A model generated the notes under the pieces. That model was not told the origin of the DNA, did not search any database, and saw nothing but the letters and a program-made list of their open reading frames with translations. Position numbers and translations under genes: made by a program. Below are positions 8,753 through 15,452 of a DNA stretch of 35,815 nt, in pieces (the first letter of the stretch is position 1; each line of letters starts with the position of its first letter). This stretch comes from Myxococcales bacterium (GTDB lineage: Bacteria > Myxococcota_A > UBA796 > SXON01): NCBI GenBank assembly GCA_009692605.1, contig SHYV01000014.1:1-35815 (forward strand). Reading direction: 5' to 3'.

Positions 8753-11512
8753 ATGTCGCTCAAAGACACGATGGATCGCCTTCAAGGCGCCTCCAGCCCA
8801 AAGGCAGCGCGCCCTGCGACTGTCGAGACCAAAACCGCGCCCCCCGCTGCAGAGCGAGTGAACCCGGGCGTAGTCCGTCGTCGGGGGGAGGTCGCTTTGC
8901 CCCCCCCTCCGCCTCCGGCGCCGCGCACCATCCTGCGCCGGGGTGCGGGGCTGCCGCCCGCTCCCCCTCCGCCTCCTCCCGCGCCGTTGATCGAAGCCCG
9001 GCCTGCGCTGGTCGTTCGTCCGCCAGCACCGCGCCCGCTGCCGGTCGAGCCCGTGGTCGCCGCCGTGGCCGCTGCCGTCGTTGAGCCAGCCCCTACGCCC
9101 GTTGATGTCGTGCCCGTCGGGCTCTCCGTCGAGGTCAGCCCGAGCTCGGAGGCTCCTGCGTTGGTCGAGCCGCCGGCCCCGGCCGTCGAGTCAGCCGCAC
9201 CGCCTGCCCCCGCCGCGGTCGAGCCTGCTGCGGTCGTCGCAGCGCCCGTCTTGCCGCCTGTCGCTTCTCTGCCTGCCCCCGTGGCGGTTGCGGTGGAGGC
9301 GCCAGTGGTGGCCAAGGTAGAGGTGCGGCCCGAGTCTGCCCAGCCGACGCTGGATCGCGCCGTCATTGTCGACCGCCCCGGCGGCTATGCGCGGACCACG
9401 GTCGCTCCGGTCCGGCCCACGCTGAGCCCGGTGTCGAATACTCCGATGTTGCCCGGCCTCGGAAAGGGCGTCATCGCCTTGCCCCCGGGGTTCGACCCCA
9501 CCGACCCCACGGGTCGACGGGGCCGTCCGGGGCTGTTGCCCGGTGCAACCCGATGGACGCCTCCTGGTGGCCCGGGCGTACGGCCGGCCGGCGGTCGCAC
9601 GGATGCCCCCGCGGCTCCCGCAGCGCCGGGTGGCGACGCCAAGGACCGCAAGAAGGGGCGTCGCCCGGACCGCACCGAGCACACCATGTCGGAGTTCGGG
9701 AAGGTCCGGAAGCCGAAGGGCAAGAAGGGCATGCCGATGGCGCCGGTCGCCAAGATCAAGCGGCGCGTATCGATCGACGGCGACATCACGGTCGCCAATC
9801 TGGCCCATGAGATGGGTGTCAAGGGTGCGGAGCTCATCAAGGTGCTCATGCAGATGGGCACGCCGGCCACGCTGAACCAGACGATCGACTTCGCCACCTG
9901 CGAGCTGCTCGCGCTGGAGCTCGGGCACGAGGTGTACAGCGTCGCGTTCGACGAGTCCGAGCACCTCATCCAGTCCGAGGTCGGAGACCGGTCGCTGACC
10001 CCTATGCGGCCTCCGGTGATCACGGTCATGGGGCACGTCGATCATGGCAAGACGACCTTGCTCGACAGCATCCGCAAGACCAAGGTCGCGGCTGGCGAGG
10101 CGGGTGGAATCACCCAGCACATCGGCGCCTACCAGGTCAGGAGCGGCGAGAAGCTCATCACCTTCCTCGACACGCCCGGCCATGCGGCGTTCTCGGCGAT
10201 GCGCGCCCGCGGTGCCAAGGCCACCGACGTGGTCATCCTCGTGGTCGCGGCGGACGACGGTGTCATGCCCCAGACCATTGAGGCGGTCAACCACGCCAAG
10301 GCCGCCAAGGTGCCGATCGTGGTCGCGATGAACAAGATCGACAAGCCCGGCGTCAACCCGGAGCGGGTGAAGCGCGAGCTCATGAACCACGGCCTCGTCG
10401 CGGAAGAGTTCGGTGGCGACACCATCTTCTGCCCGGTCTCGGCGCTCAAGGGGACCGGCATCGCCGATCTGCTCGAAAACGTGCTGATCACCGCGGAGGT
10501 CCTCGACCTTCGCGCCAACCCCGAGCGGCACGCTGAAGGCGTGGTGCTCGAGGCGCGGCTCGAGGTCGGGCGTGGTGCGGTGGTCTCTTTGCTCGTGCAG
10601 AACGGCACGTTGAAGCAGGGCGACATCCTGGTCATCGGCAACACCTGGGGACGCGTCCGTTCGATGTCGGACGACGCTGGAAAGAAGATCAAGGAGGCCG
10701 GGCCCTCCCAGCCTGTAGAGATCTTCGGCCTGCAGGACGTGCCCACGGCGGGCGCCGAGTTCTCGGTAGTCGAGACCGAGAAGGACGCCCGCACGCTGGC
10801 CGACCACCGTGCCGAGTCGGCGCGTCAGGGGGCGATGGCGCTCGCCCAGCGCCAGAAGATGACCGTCGACGATTTGTACAAGCAGAGCGGCGTCGCGCTG
10901 CCTGTACAGCACGTCGTGCTGAAGACCGACGTCGGCGGCACTTTGGAGGCCCTCAAGGGCGCGCTTGAGGGGCTCTCCATCCCGGGGACGCAGCTCAAGA
11001 TCCTGCACGCAGCCATCGGCCCGGTCACCGAGTCGGACATCACCCTCGCCGCGGCCAACACCGCGTTTGTCGTCGCGTTCAACGTGAAGGCCGACGCCAA
11101 GGCCCGGGCGGCTGCTGACCAGTACAACGTCGAGGTCAAGCGCTACGACATCATCTACAACATCATCGACGACGTGAAGGCGCGCATGCTCGGGATGCTG
11201 CCGACCGTGTTCGAAGAGCGCAAGACCGGTGAGGCCGAGGTTCGCGCCTTGTTCAAGGTCACCAAGGTCGGCACCATCGCCGGCTGCATGGTGCTCGATG
11301 GCGAGATCGTCCGCGGTGCGATGGCGAAGGTGCTTCGTGAGGGCAAGATCGTCCACGAAGGCAAGATCCAGACGCTCAAGCGCTTCAAGGACGACGTCAA
11401 GAAGGTCGAGAAGACCTTCGAGTGCGGCATCTTCGTGGAGGACTTCGAGACGATGGCGGTCGGAGACGTGATCTCCTGCTTCCAGCGCGTCGAGGTCCCT
11501 CGGACCGAGTAG
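8753..11512 (+). CDS. infB: Translation initiation factor IF-2
   Basis: A GTPase that brings initiator fMet-tRNA to the ribosomal P site and promotes 50S joining. From ATG 8753 it has 919 aa. Residues 1 to about 320 are a long Pro/Ala/Val linker typical of large IF-2 forms. The IF2-N region is at about 340-400. The G domain carries GHVDHGKTT at 427-435, GGITQHIG (G2), DTPGHAAF (G3) and NKID (G4), followed by domains II-IV. A GTG at 8723 is in frame and would add ten residues. I prefer 8753 because AAGGG at 8743-8747 lies five bases before that ATG. The gene sits between ylxR and DUF503 as usual, but rbfA does not follow. Confidence 0.97.
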   Translation: MSLKDTMDRLQGASSPKAARPATVETKTAPPAAERVNPGVVRRRGEVALPPPPPPAPRTILRRGAGLPPAPPPPPPAPLIEARPALVVRPPAPRPLPVEPVVAAVAAAVVEPAPTPVDVVPVGLSVEVSPSSEAPALVEPPAPAVESAAPPAPAAVEPAAVVAAPVLPPVASLPAPVAVAVEAPVVAKVEVRPESAQPTLDRAVIVDRPGGYARTTVAPVRPTLSPVSNTPMLPGLGKGVIALPPGFDPTDPTGRRGRPGLLPGATRWTPPGGPGVRPAGGRTDAPAAPAAPGGDAKDRKKGRRPDRTEHTMSEFGKVRKPKGKKGMPMAPVAKIKRRVSIDGDITVANLAHEMGVKGAELIKVLMQMGTPATLNQTIDFATCELLALELGHEVYSVAFDESEHLIQSEVGDRSLTPMRPPVITVMGHVDHGKTTLLDSIRKTKVAAGEAGGITQHIGAYQVRSGEKLITFLDTPGHAAFSAMRARGAKATDVVILVVAADDGVMPQTIEAVNHAKAAKVPIVVAMNKIDKPGVNPERVKRELMNHGLVAEEFGGDTIFCPVSALKGTGIADLLENVLITAEVLDLRANPERHAEGVVLEARLEVGRGAVVSLLVQNGTLKQGDILVIGNTWGRVRSMSDDAGKKIKEAGPSQPVEIFGLQDVPTAGAEFSVVETEKDARTLADHRAESARQGAMALAQRQKMTVDDLYKQSGVALPVQHVVLKTDVGGTLEALKGALEGLSIPGTQLKILHAAIGPVTESDITLAAANTAFVVAFNVKADAKARAAADQYNVEVKRYDIIYNIIDDVKARMLGMLPTVFEERKTGEAEVRALFKVTKVGTIAGCMVLDGEIVRGAMAKVLREGKIVHEGKIQTLKRFKDDVKKVEKTFECGIFVEDFETMAVGDVISCFQRVEVPRTE

Positions 11513-11521
11513 CGGCAGGAC

Positions 11522-11854
11522 GTGCCCCCTCACTTTGCCTTCCTCCCCGCGCCCGACGAGTCCATCCAGATCGGCGTGATGCGGCTGGTGGTGGAGGTGC
11601 CGGGGAGCCGCTCCTTGAAGGATCGGCGGCACGGCGTCCGGTCGGTCAAGGACCGGCTGGCAGCGCGGTTTGGCGCCGCCGTCGCTGAGGTGGGACACCT
11701 TGACCATCACGAACGGTGCGTACTGGCGGTGACCATCGTCGGCAACGAGGCGGGTCTGGTCCGGTCCAGGCTGGACCAGATGAGGGCCGAGGTCGAACGC
11801 CACGCGGACGTGCGTCTGGCTGACTGTCAGGTCGTGGTCAGCGCATGGCCGTGA
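11522..11854 (+). CDS. DUF503 (YlxP-like) protein
   Basis: A 110-aa protein of the DUF503/YlxP family, usually encoded between infB and rbfA and thought to help ribosome maturation. The family core is clear: IGVMRLVVEVP, then SLKDRRHGVRSVKDRL, then the HHERCVLAVTIVGNE strand and a closing helix. The GTG at 11522 gives a 15-residue leader that is longer than usual; ATG 11579 lies inside the first conserved strand, so the start is uncertain. It begins nine bases after infB and overlaps the larB start by ten bases, which suggests translational coupling. Confidence 0.85.
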   Translation: MPPHFAFLPAPDESIQIGVMRLVVEVPGSRSLKDRRHGVRSVKDRLAARFGAAVAEVGHLDHHERCVLAVTIVGNEAGLVRSRLDQMRAEVERHADVRLADCQVVVSAWP

Positions 11855-12528
11855 ACCGCGACCCGGAGGAGGTTCTGGCCGCGTTTGCGACCGTGGACCA
11901 CGATCGCCTGCGCCGCACGGGCTTGCCGGAGGTGGTCTACGGCGCGGGGAAGTCGGCCGCGCAGATCGCCGTGATCGCAGAGTCGCTGGTGGGCGGCGGC
12001 CAACTGGCGATGGCGACGCGCGTGGACGCTGAGAAAGGGGCAGCCTTGCTGGGGCGGGCCGGCGGTACCTATGCGCCTTTGGCCCAGCTGTGGTGGCGGG
12101 GCGACGTGGTGCCGCGCGTGGGGCGTGTCGCGGTCGCGTGCGCCGGAACCAGCGACCTGCCGGTGGCGGAAGAGGCCGCGGCTTGCCTCGAGGTGATGGG
12201 AGTGTCCGTGCTCCGCGTCGTCGATGTGGGTGTGGCCGGCTTGCACCGGGTGCTGGCCCGGGCCGAGGAGCTGCGGGCCTGCGATGTCGTGATCGTCGTT
12301 GCGGGGATGGACGGCGCCTTGCCCGGGGTGATCGCGGGGCTGGTGTCGGGGCCCGTCGTCGCGGTGCCGACATCCGTTGGCTACGGGTCGAGTTTTGGTG
12401 GGCTCGCTGCGCTGCTCACGATGCTCAACGCCTGCGCTCCCGGCATCGCCGTGGTCAATATAGACAACGGGTTCGGCGCGGCGACCCTCGCAGTACGGAT
12501 GCTCGGCGTGGGAGCGGCGCGCCGATGA
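11845..12528 (+). CDS. larB: LarB, nicotinic acid adenine dinucleotide carboxylase/hydrolase (nickel-pincer cofactor synthesis)
   Basis: A 227-aa enzyme of the LarB family. LarB carboxylates the pyridinium ring of NaAD and hydrolyses the phosphoanhydride to give P2CMN, the first step to the nickel-pincer (NPN) cofactor of lactate racemase. Characteristic parts are the N-terminal LPEVVYGAGKS, a PurE-like core with ACAGTSDLPVAEEA and VGVAGLHRV, then VAGMDGALPGVIAGL, PTSVGYGSSFGG and NIDNGFGAA. Length is normal. It overlaps DUF503 by ten bases and larC by four (ATGA), so larB and larC are surely co-translated. The sulfur-insertion enzyme LarE and a LarA-type enzyme are not in this window. Confidence 0.93.
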   Translation: MAVNRDPEEVLAAFATVDHDRLRRTGLPEVVYGAGKSAAQIAVIAESLVGGGQLAMATRVDAEKGAALLGRAGGTYAPLAQLWWRGDVVPRVGRVAVACAGTSDLPVAEEAAACLEVMGVSVLRVVDVGVAGLHRVLARAEELRACDVVIVVAGMDGALPGVIAGLVSGPVVAVPTSVGYGSSFGGLAALLTMLNACAPGIAVVNIDNGFGAATLAVRMLGVGAARR

Positions 12529-13907
12529 TCCTGTTCCTGGATTGTTTCGCAGGGATCGCTGGAGACATGCTTGTGGCCGCGCTCATTCACGCGGGCGCGC
12601 CGCTCGATCGGGTGCTCGCCGACGTTCGCGCGGTGGGGGTTCCGGGGTGGGAGGCGCGCGTCGAGCGGGTGTTCCGCGGGCCCTACGCCGCCACGCGATT
12701 TGTGGTGGAGCCATCCGGGAGGCCCGACTCGACGAAGCGGCTCGGCGATCCGGGACACGGCCATCATCACGGGCACGATCACGGGCACGATCACGGGCAC
12801 GATCACGGGCGCGGGAGCTCGCATGAGCACGGCGCTGATGCGGGCCCTGACGGCTTCCCCGGTCAGCCGCAGCGGTCCTGGGCCACGATTCGGGCCTTGC
12901 TTGAGGCTTCTCCGCTCCCGCCGGGCGTTCGGGCCCGCTCGCTTGTGGTGTTCGCCCGACTTGCCGAAGCCGAGAGCAGGGTGCACGGCATGCCGGTGGA
13001 CGAGGTGCAGTTCCACGAGGTTGGCGCTGTGGACTCGATCGTCGACATCGTGGCCGCCTGCTCTGCGATGGAGGCGCTCGGCATCACCCGTGTCGTGTCC
13101 ACGCCGCTGCCGATGGGTCAGGGCGCGGTGCAGACCCAGCACGGGCTGCTCTCGATCCCGGTGCCGGCCACGGTGGAGGTCCTTCGGGGCTTTCCCGTCA
13201 TGCCCAGCCCCTTCGGCGGCGAGCTCGTCACCCCGACGGGTGCGGCGCTCGTGGCTGCGCTCGCGGTTCCAGGGCCCATGCCCGCGATGGTCATCCGGTC
13301 GGTCGGGTACGGCGCTGGGTCCCGGGACCCCTCGACCCATGCCAACGTGCTGCGCGTGGTGATCGGCGATGGGGACGCGGGGAGCGCCGCCGAGATCGTG
13401 GAGCTGTCGGCCGAGGTGGATGACCTGCCCGGAGAGGCCGTACCCCCGCTGCTTGATGCCCTGCTGGCGGCGGGTGCGGTCGATGCCTTCGTCGTGCCGG
13501 TGCTGATGAAGAAGGGCCGTTCCGGGCTCTGGATTCACGCGCTCTGCACCTCGGACCATCAGCCCGCGGTCGGCGAGGCCTTGCTGCGTCATTCGGGCAG
13601 CTTTGGGTACCGCTTCGTGACCATGGGCCGGGAGGTCCTCGCTCGCCACTTCGAGGTGGCGGCCACGCAGTTTGGTGAGGTGCGCGTGAAGGTCGGGTCC
13701 CGGGGCGGAGCCGTCGTGCACACTGCGCCCGAGTTCGAGGACTGCGCGAAGGCGGCTCGCGAGCACGGGGTGGCGATTGGTCAGGTTCAGGGCGCGGCGC
13801 TCGCCGCGCTGGTCAGCGGGGCATCCACCTCCGAACAGCTCGATCGGGTGCGTGGCATCGTCCACACGCCGACCCCTGCGGGCACCCACGTTAAGGCTCC
13901 TCGCTGA
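12525..13907 (+). CDS. larC: LarC, nickel insertion enzyme of the nickel-pincer cofactor
   Basis: A 460-aa single-chain LarC, the CTP-dependent cyclometallase that inserts nickel into pyridinium-3,5-bisthiocarboxylate mononucleotide. The N-terminus has the family's DCFAGIAGDM; HEVGAVDSIVDIV and GLLSIPVPATVEVL lie in the middle, and PTGAALVAAL and VGYGAGSRD follow. Residues about 81-107 are a His/Gly/Asp-rich stretch (HGHDHG repeats), a likely nickel-binding or storage loop. I chose ATG 12525, which overlaps the larB stop as ATGA; an upstream extension to 12090 would only be antisense-style frame noise inside larB. In Lactobacillus plantarum LarC needs a ribosomal frameshift, whereas here the frame is continuous. 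The stop overlaps the next start (TGATG). Confidence 0.95.
   Translation: MILFLDCFAGIAGDMLVAALIHAGAPLDRVLADVRAVGVPGWEARVERVFRGPYAATRFVVEPSGRPDSTKRLGDPGHGHHHGHDHGHDHGHDHGRGSSHEHGADAGPDGFPGQPQRSWATIRALLEASPLPPGVRARSLVVFARLAEAESRVHGMPVDEVQFHEVGAVDSIVDIVAACSAMEALGITRVVSTPLPMGQGAVQTQHGLLSIPVPATVEVLRGFPVMPSPFGGELVTPTGAALVAALAVPGPMPAMVIRSVGYGAGSRDPSTHANVLRVVIGDGDAGSAAEIVELSAEVDDLPGEAVPPLLDALLAAGAVDAFVVPVLMKKGRSGLWIHALCTSDHQPAVGEALLRHSGSFGYRFVTMGREVLARHFEVAATQFGEVRVKVGSRGGAVVHTAPEFEDCAKAAREHGVAIGQVQGAALAALVSGASTSEQLDRVRGIVHTPTPAGTHVKAPR
12766..12810 (+). repeat. 12-bp tandem repeat coding the LarC His-rich loop
   Basis: The unit ATCACGGGCACG is repeated about 3.75 times without error and encodes (HGHD) units. 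Because the period is a multiple of three, copy changes would lengthen or shorten the metal-binding loop without a frameshift. Confidence 0.9.
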
Positions 13908-14794
13908 TGTTCCGACAGATCCTCGCCCTAGTCGCGCTCCCTCCATCTCCGGGTGCGCCATCGGCCGGCACTGACCTCGCCGTCCTCGCGGCCGTGCGGG
14001 AGCTCGCCCTGCCGGGGCGTGCTGGCTCGAAGCAGGCCGGGGGCCGCGTATACCTCATGCACGTTCGGGAGAAATCGCGGGGGCTGTTCGGGGGATCTGT
14101 AGGCTCAGTCGGCGATGTTCCACCCTCGCTCACCGAGGCTGCCCGCGCCCTCGCGATGGAGGGTATCGAGGTGGTGACGCACTTCTGCGAGGGGCGACTC
14201 AGCGAACAGGTGGACCGCGTGATCCGAGAGGAGCAGATCGACGTCGTGGTGGTCGGTCGTCCAAAGCGCGGATGGGGCGACCACGGGCTGCGGATCGTGC
14301 GGCTGGCCGACGCGCCCGTCTTGGTGATGCCGGAGGGCACTACGCTTCGTCGGGGCACCGCCGTCGTCGGCATGGACTTTTCGCACAACGCGGTACAGGC
14401 CTGGATGGCGGCCAGCGCCTTCTTCGCGAAGGTCACCGCTGTCGCGGTCATCGACCCGGAAGGCGAGCAGTCCGACGAGAGCACGCTTCGGGCGCAGGTG
14501 CAGGAGACGTGGCGTTCGACGGTGGCCGCGGCGTTGGCGCAAGCCGAGCGGGCAACCGACACGGGGGGCGACATTCGCGTGGAAGCGTGCATGCAGCCCG
14601 CGGACGCGCTCCTCGCCGCGGCGACAGACGCGGACCTGCTCGCTGTGGGGTCCCGAGGGCTAACTCCGATCGCGGCGGTCCTGCTCGGCAGCACCGCCGA
14701 GAAGCTGGGCGCGCGCTTTCCGAATCCGCTGCTGGTCTACCGAGATCCCGGAACCCGGCGTGGGCTGCTCCAGAGTTTTCTCGGGGTGGGGTGA
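13907..14794 (+). CDS. Tandem-domain universal stress protein
   Basis: A 295-aa protein with two UspA-like domains. The first (about 1-140) has MFRQILALVAL, a strand ending YLMHVRE and DVVVVGRPKRGWGD. The second (about 148-285) has GTAVVGMDFS and the nucleotide-binding style end DLLAVGSRG, then AVLLGSTAEKL. The G-x(2)-G-x(9)-GS-type ATP motif is recognisable only in the second domain. Usp proteins bind ATP or AMP and modulate stress responses. Its start shares one base with the larC stop, so it is the last gene of the larBC run. The 3' third lies opposite the long C-terminal tail of the antisense LuxR-like frame. Confidence 0.85.
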   Translation: MFRQILALVALPPSPGAPSAGTDLAVLAAVRELALPGRAGSKQAGGRVYLMHVREKSRGLFGGSVGSVGDVPPSLTEAARALAMEGIEVVTHFCEGRLSEQVDRVIREEQIDVVVVGRPKRGWGDHGLRIVRLADAPVLVMPEGTTLRRGTAVVGMDFSHNAVQAWMAASAFFAKVTAVAVIDPEGEQSDESTLRAQVQETWRSTVAAALAQAERATDTGGDIRVEACMQPADALLAAATDADLLAVGSRGLTPIAAVLLGSTAEKLGARFPNPLLVYRDPGTRRGLLQSFLGVG

Positions 14795-15086
14795 GGGCGC
14801 TCAGGGGGCCACAACGCGCCCCGGCGCACCCTGCAGGCGATGCAGTCCGCGCTGATTGGCCATCTGGGTTCGGCTCGCCCGGCAACACGTCGAGGGAGTA
14901 CGACGCCAGCTCGGACCGGCCAGCGACCCCGGCCTTGGCGTAGACCGCCGTCGCCTGCTGCCGCACGGTGCGCTCCGCGGTTCCCCGCGCCTGAGCGATC
15001 TCCCTCAGACTCATGCCTTTGAGGAGCAGCAGCGCGACCGCCCGCTCTGCTGAGGTCAGCTCCCACCTTTGGAATTCCTCTTCCAC
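14448..15086 (-). CDS. LuxR-type HTH half of a regulator split by an in-frame TGA
   Basis: From GTG 15086 this frame begins with a complete LuxR/GerE-like DNA-binding domain at residues about 9-67 (LTSAERAVALLLLKGMSL, REIAQARGTAERTVRQQA, KAGVAGRSELASYSL). It is in the same frame as the membrane segment at 15452-15129; only the TGA at 15131-15129 and 14 sense codons separate them. In related delta-proteobacterial proteins, TM helices, a coiled coil and this HTH form one chain, so the two halves look like one gene. After about residue 75 the frame continues for 138 residues antisense to the stress-protein gene as low-complexity Pro/Arg/Ala, which is unlikely to be real. A frameshift that lost a stop such as the one at 14803-14801 would explain the tail. 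Confidence 0.6.
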   Translation of the reverse strand: MEEEFQRWELTSAERAVALLLLKGMSLREIAQARGTAERTVRQQATAVYAKAGVAGRSELASYSLDVLPGEPNPDGQSARTASPAGCAGARCGPLSALTPPRENSGAAHAGFRDLGRPAADSESARPASRRCCRAGPPRSELALGTPQRAGPRLSPRRGARPRAACTLPRECRPPCRLPARLAPTPRPPSNATSPAPAPEACSRRTARLPGR

Positions 15087-15128
15087 CGCATCTACGAAGC
15101 CCCCGGCCGCAGACTCGGCCGCCGCTCG

Positions 15129-15452
15129 TCACCGCGTCGCGTTCGCCTGCCAAGCGGCGCTCTCGCTTTGAAGCCGCCCGACTTCGCCTGACAGTCGAGC
15201 CGTGTCCGCCCGCACCAAGCTGGCCACCCGGGTGAGTCCGAGACCGGCCAGGCTGATCACCGCCGCTCCGCTCGCCACGTGCCCCCACGTCGCCCCTTCG
15301 CCGAGGGCGGACAGGATGTCTACCGCCACGCAGGCCGCGATGGCGAGCAGGGACGCCGCGACCGGCCAGAGGGACGGCGCGCTGGACCCGAGCGGTGGCG
15401 GCTCAGATTGTTCACGGAACCTATTCGTCCCATTATCCACGGTCGAGGTCAC
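15129..15452 (-). CDS. Membrane/coiled-coil N-terminal half of the split LuxR-type regulator
   Basis: A 107-codon frame starting at GTG 15452, which overlaps the stop of the 700-aa membrane protein as GTGA. It has two transmembrane helices (about residues 27-46 and 57-75) and then a coiled coil ending AWQANATR before TGA. The next codons in the same frame, without any shift, lead into the HTH half. An alternative GTG at 15512 would add 20 residues inside the upstream gene and is less likely. Alone, this fragment would be a small membrane protein of no known role. Together with 15086-14448 it matches membrane-anchored LuxR-type regulators. The TGA is followed by C, a leaky stop context. Confidence 0.55.
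   Translation of the reverse strand: MTSTVDNGTNRFREQSEPPPLGSSAPSLWPVAASLLAIAACVAVDILSALGEGATWGHVASGAAVISLAGLGLTRVASLVRADTARLSGEVGRLQSESAAWQANATR

Noticed and set aside
9191-12373. A 1060-aa open frame on the minus strand opposite infB, DUF503 and larB
   Set aside because: It is antisense to three clearly conserved genes, is rich in Arg/Asp/His/Leu with no domain, and results from GC-rich codon bias that removes stops on the other strand.
12090-12524. Longer upstream start for larC
   Set aside because: The added 145 residues are Arg/Gly-rich and lie inside larB in another frame; ATG 12525 with an ATGA overlap and the DCFAGIAGDM N-terminus is the proper start.
12766-12810. Possible CRISPR-like repeats in larC
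   Set aside because: The units are contiguous without spacers and encode an in-frame His-rich loop.
12381-13961. A 526-aa minus-strand frame opposite larC
   Set aside because: It is antisense to larC, compositionally extreme and without recognisable domains.
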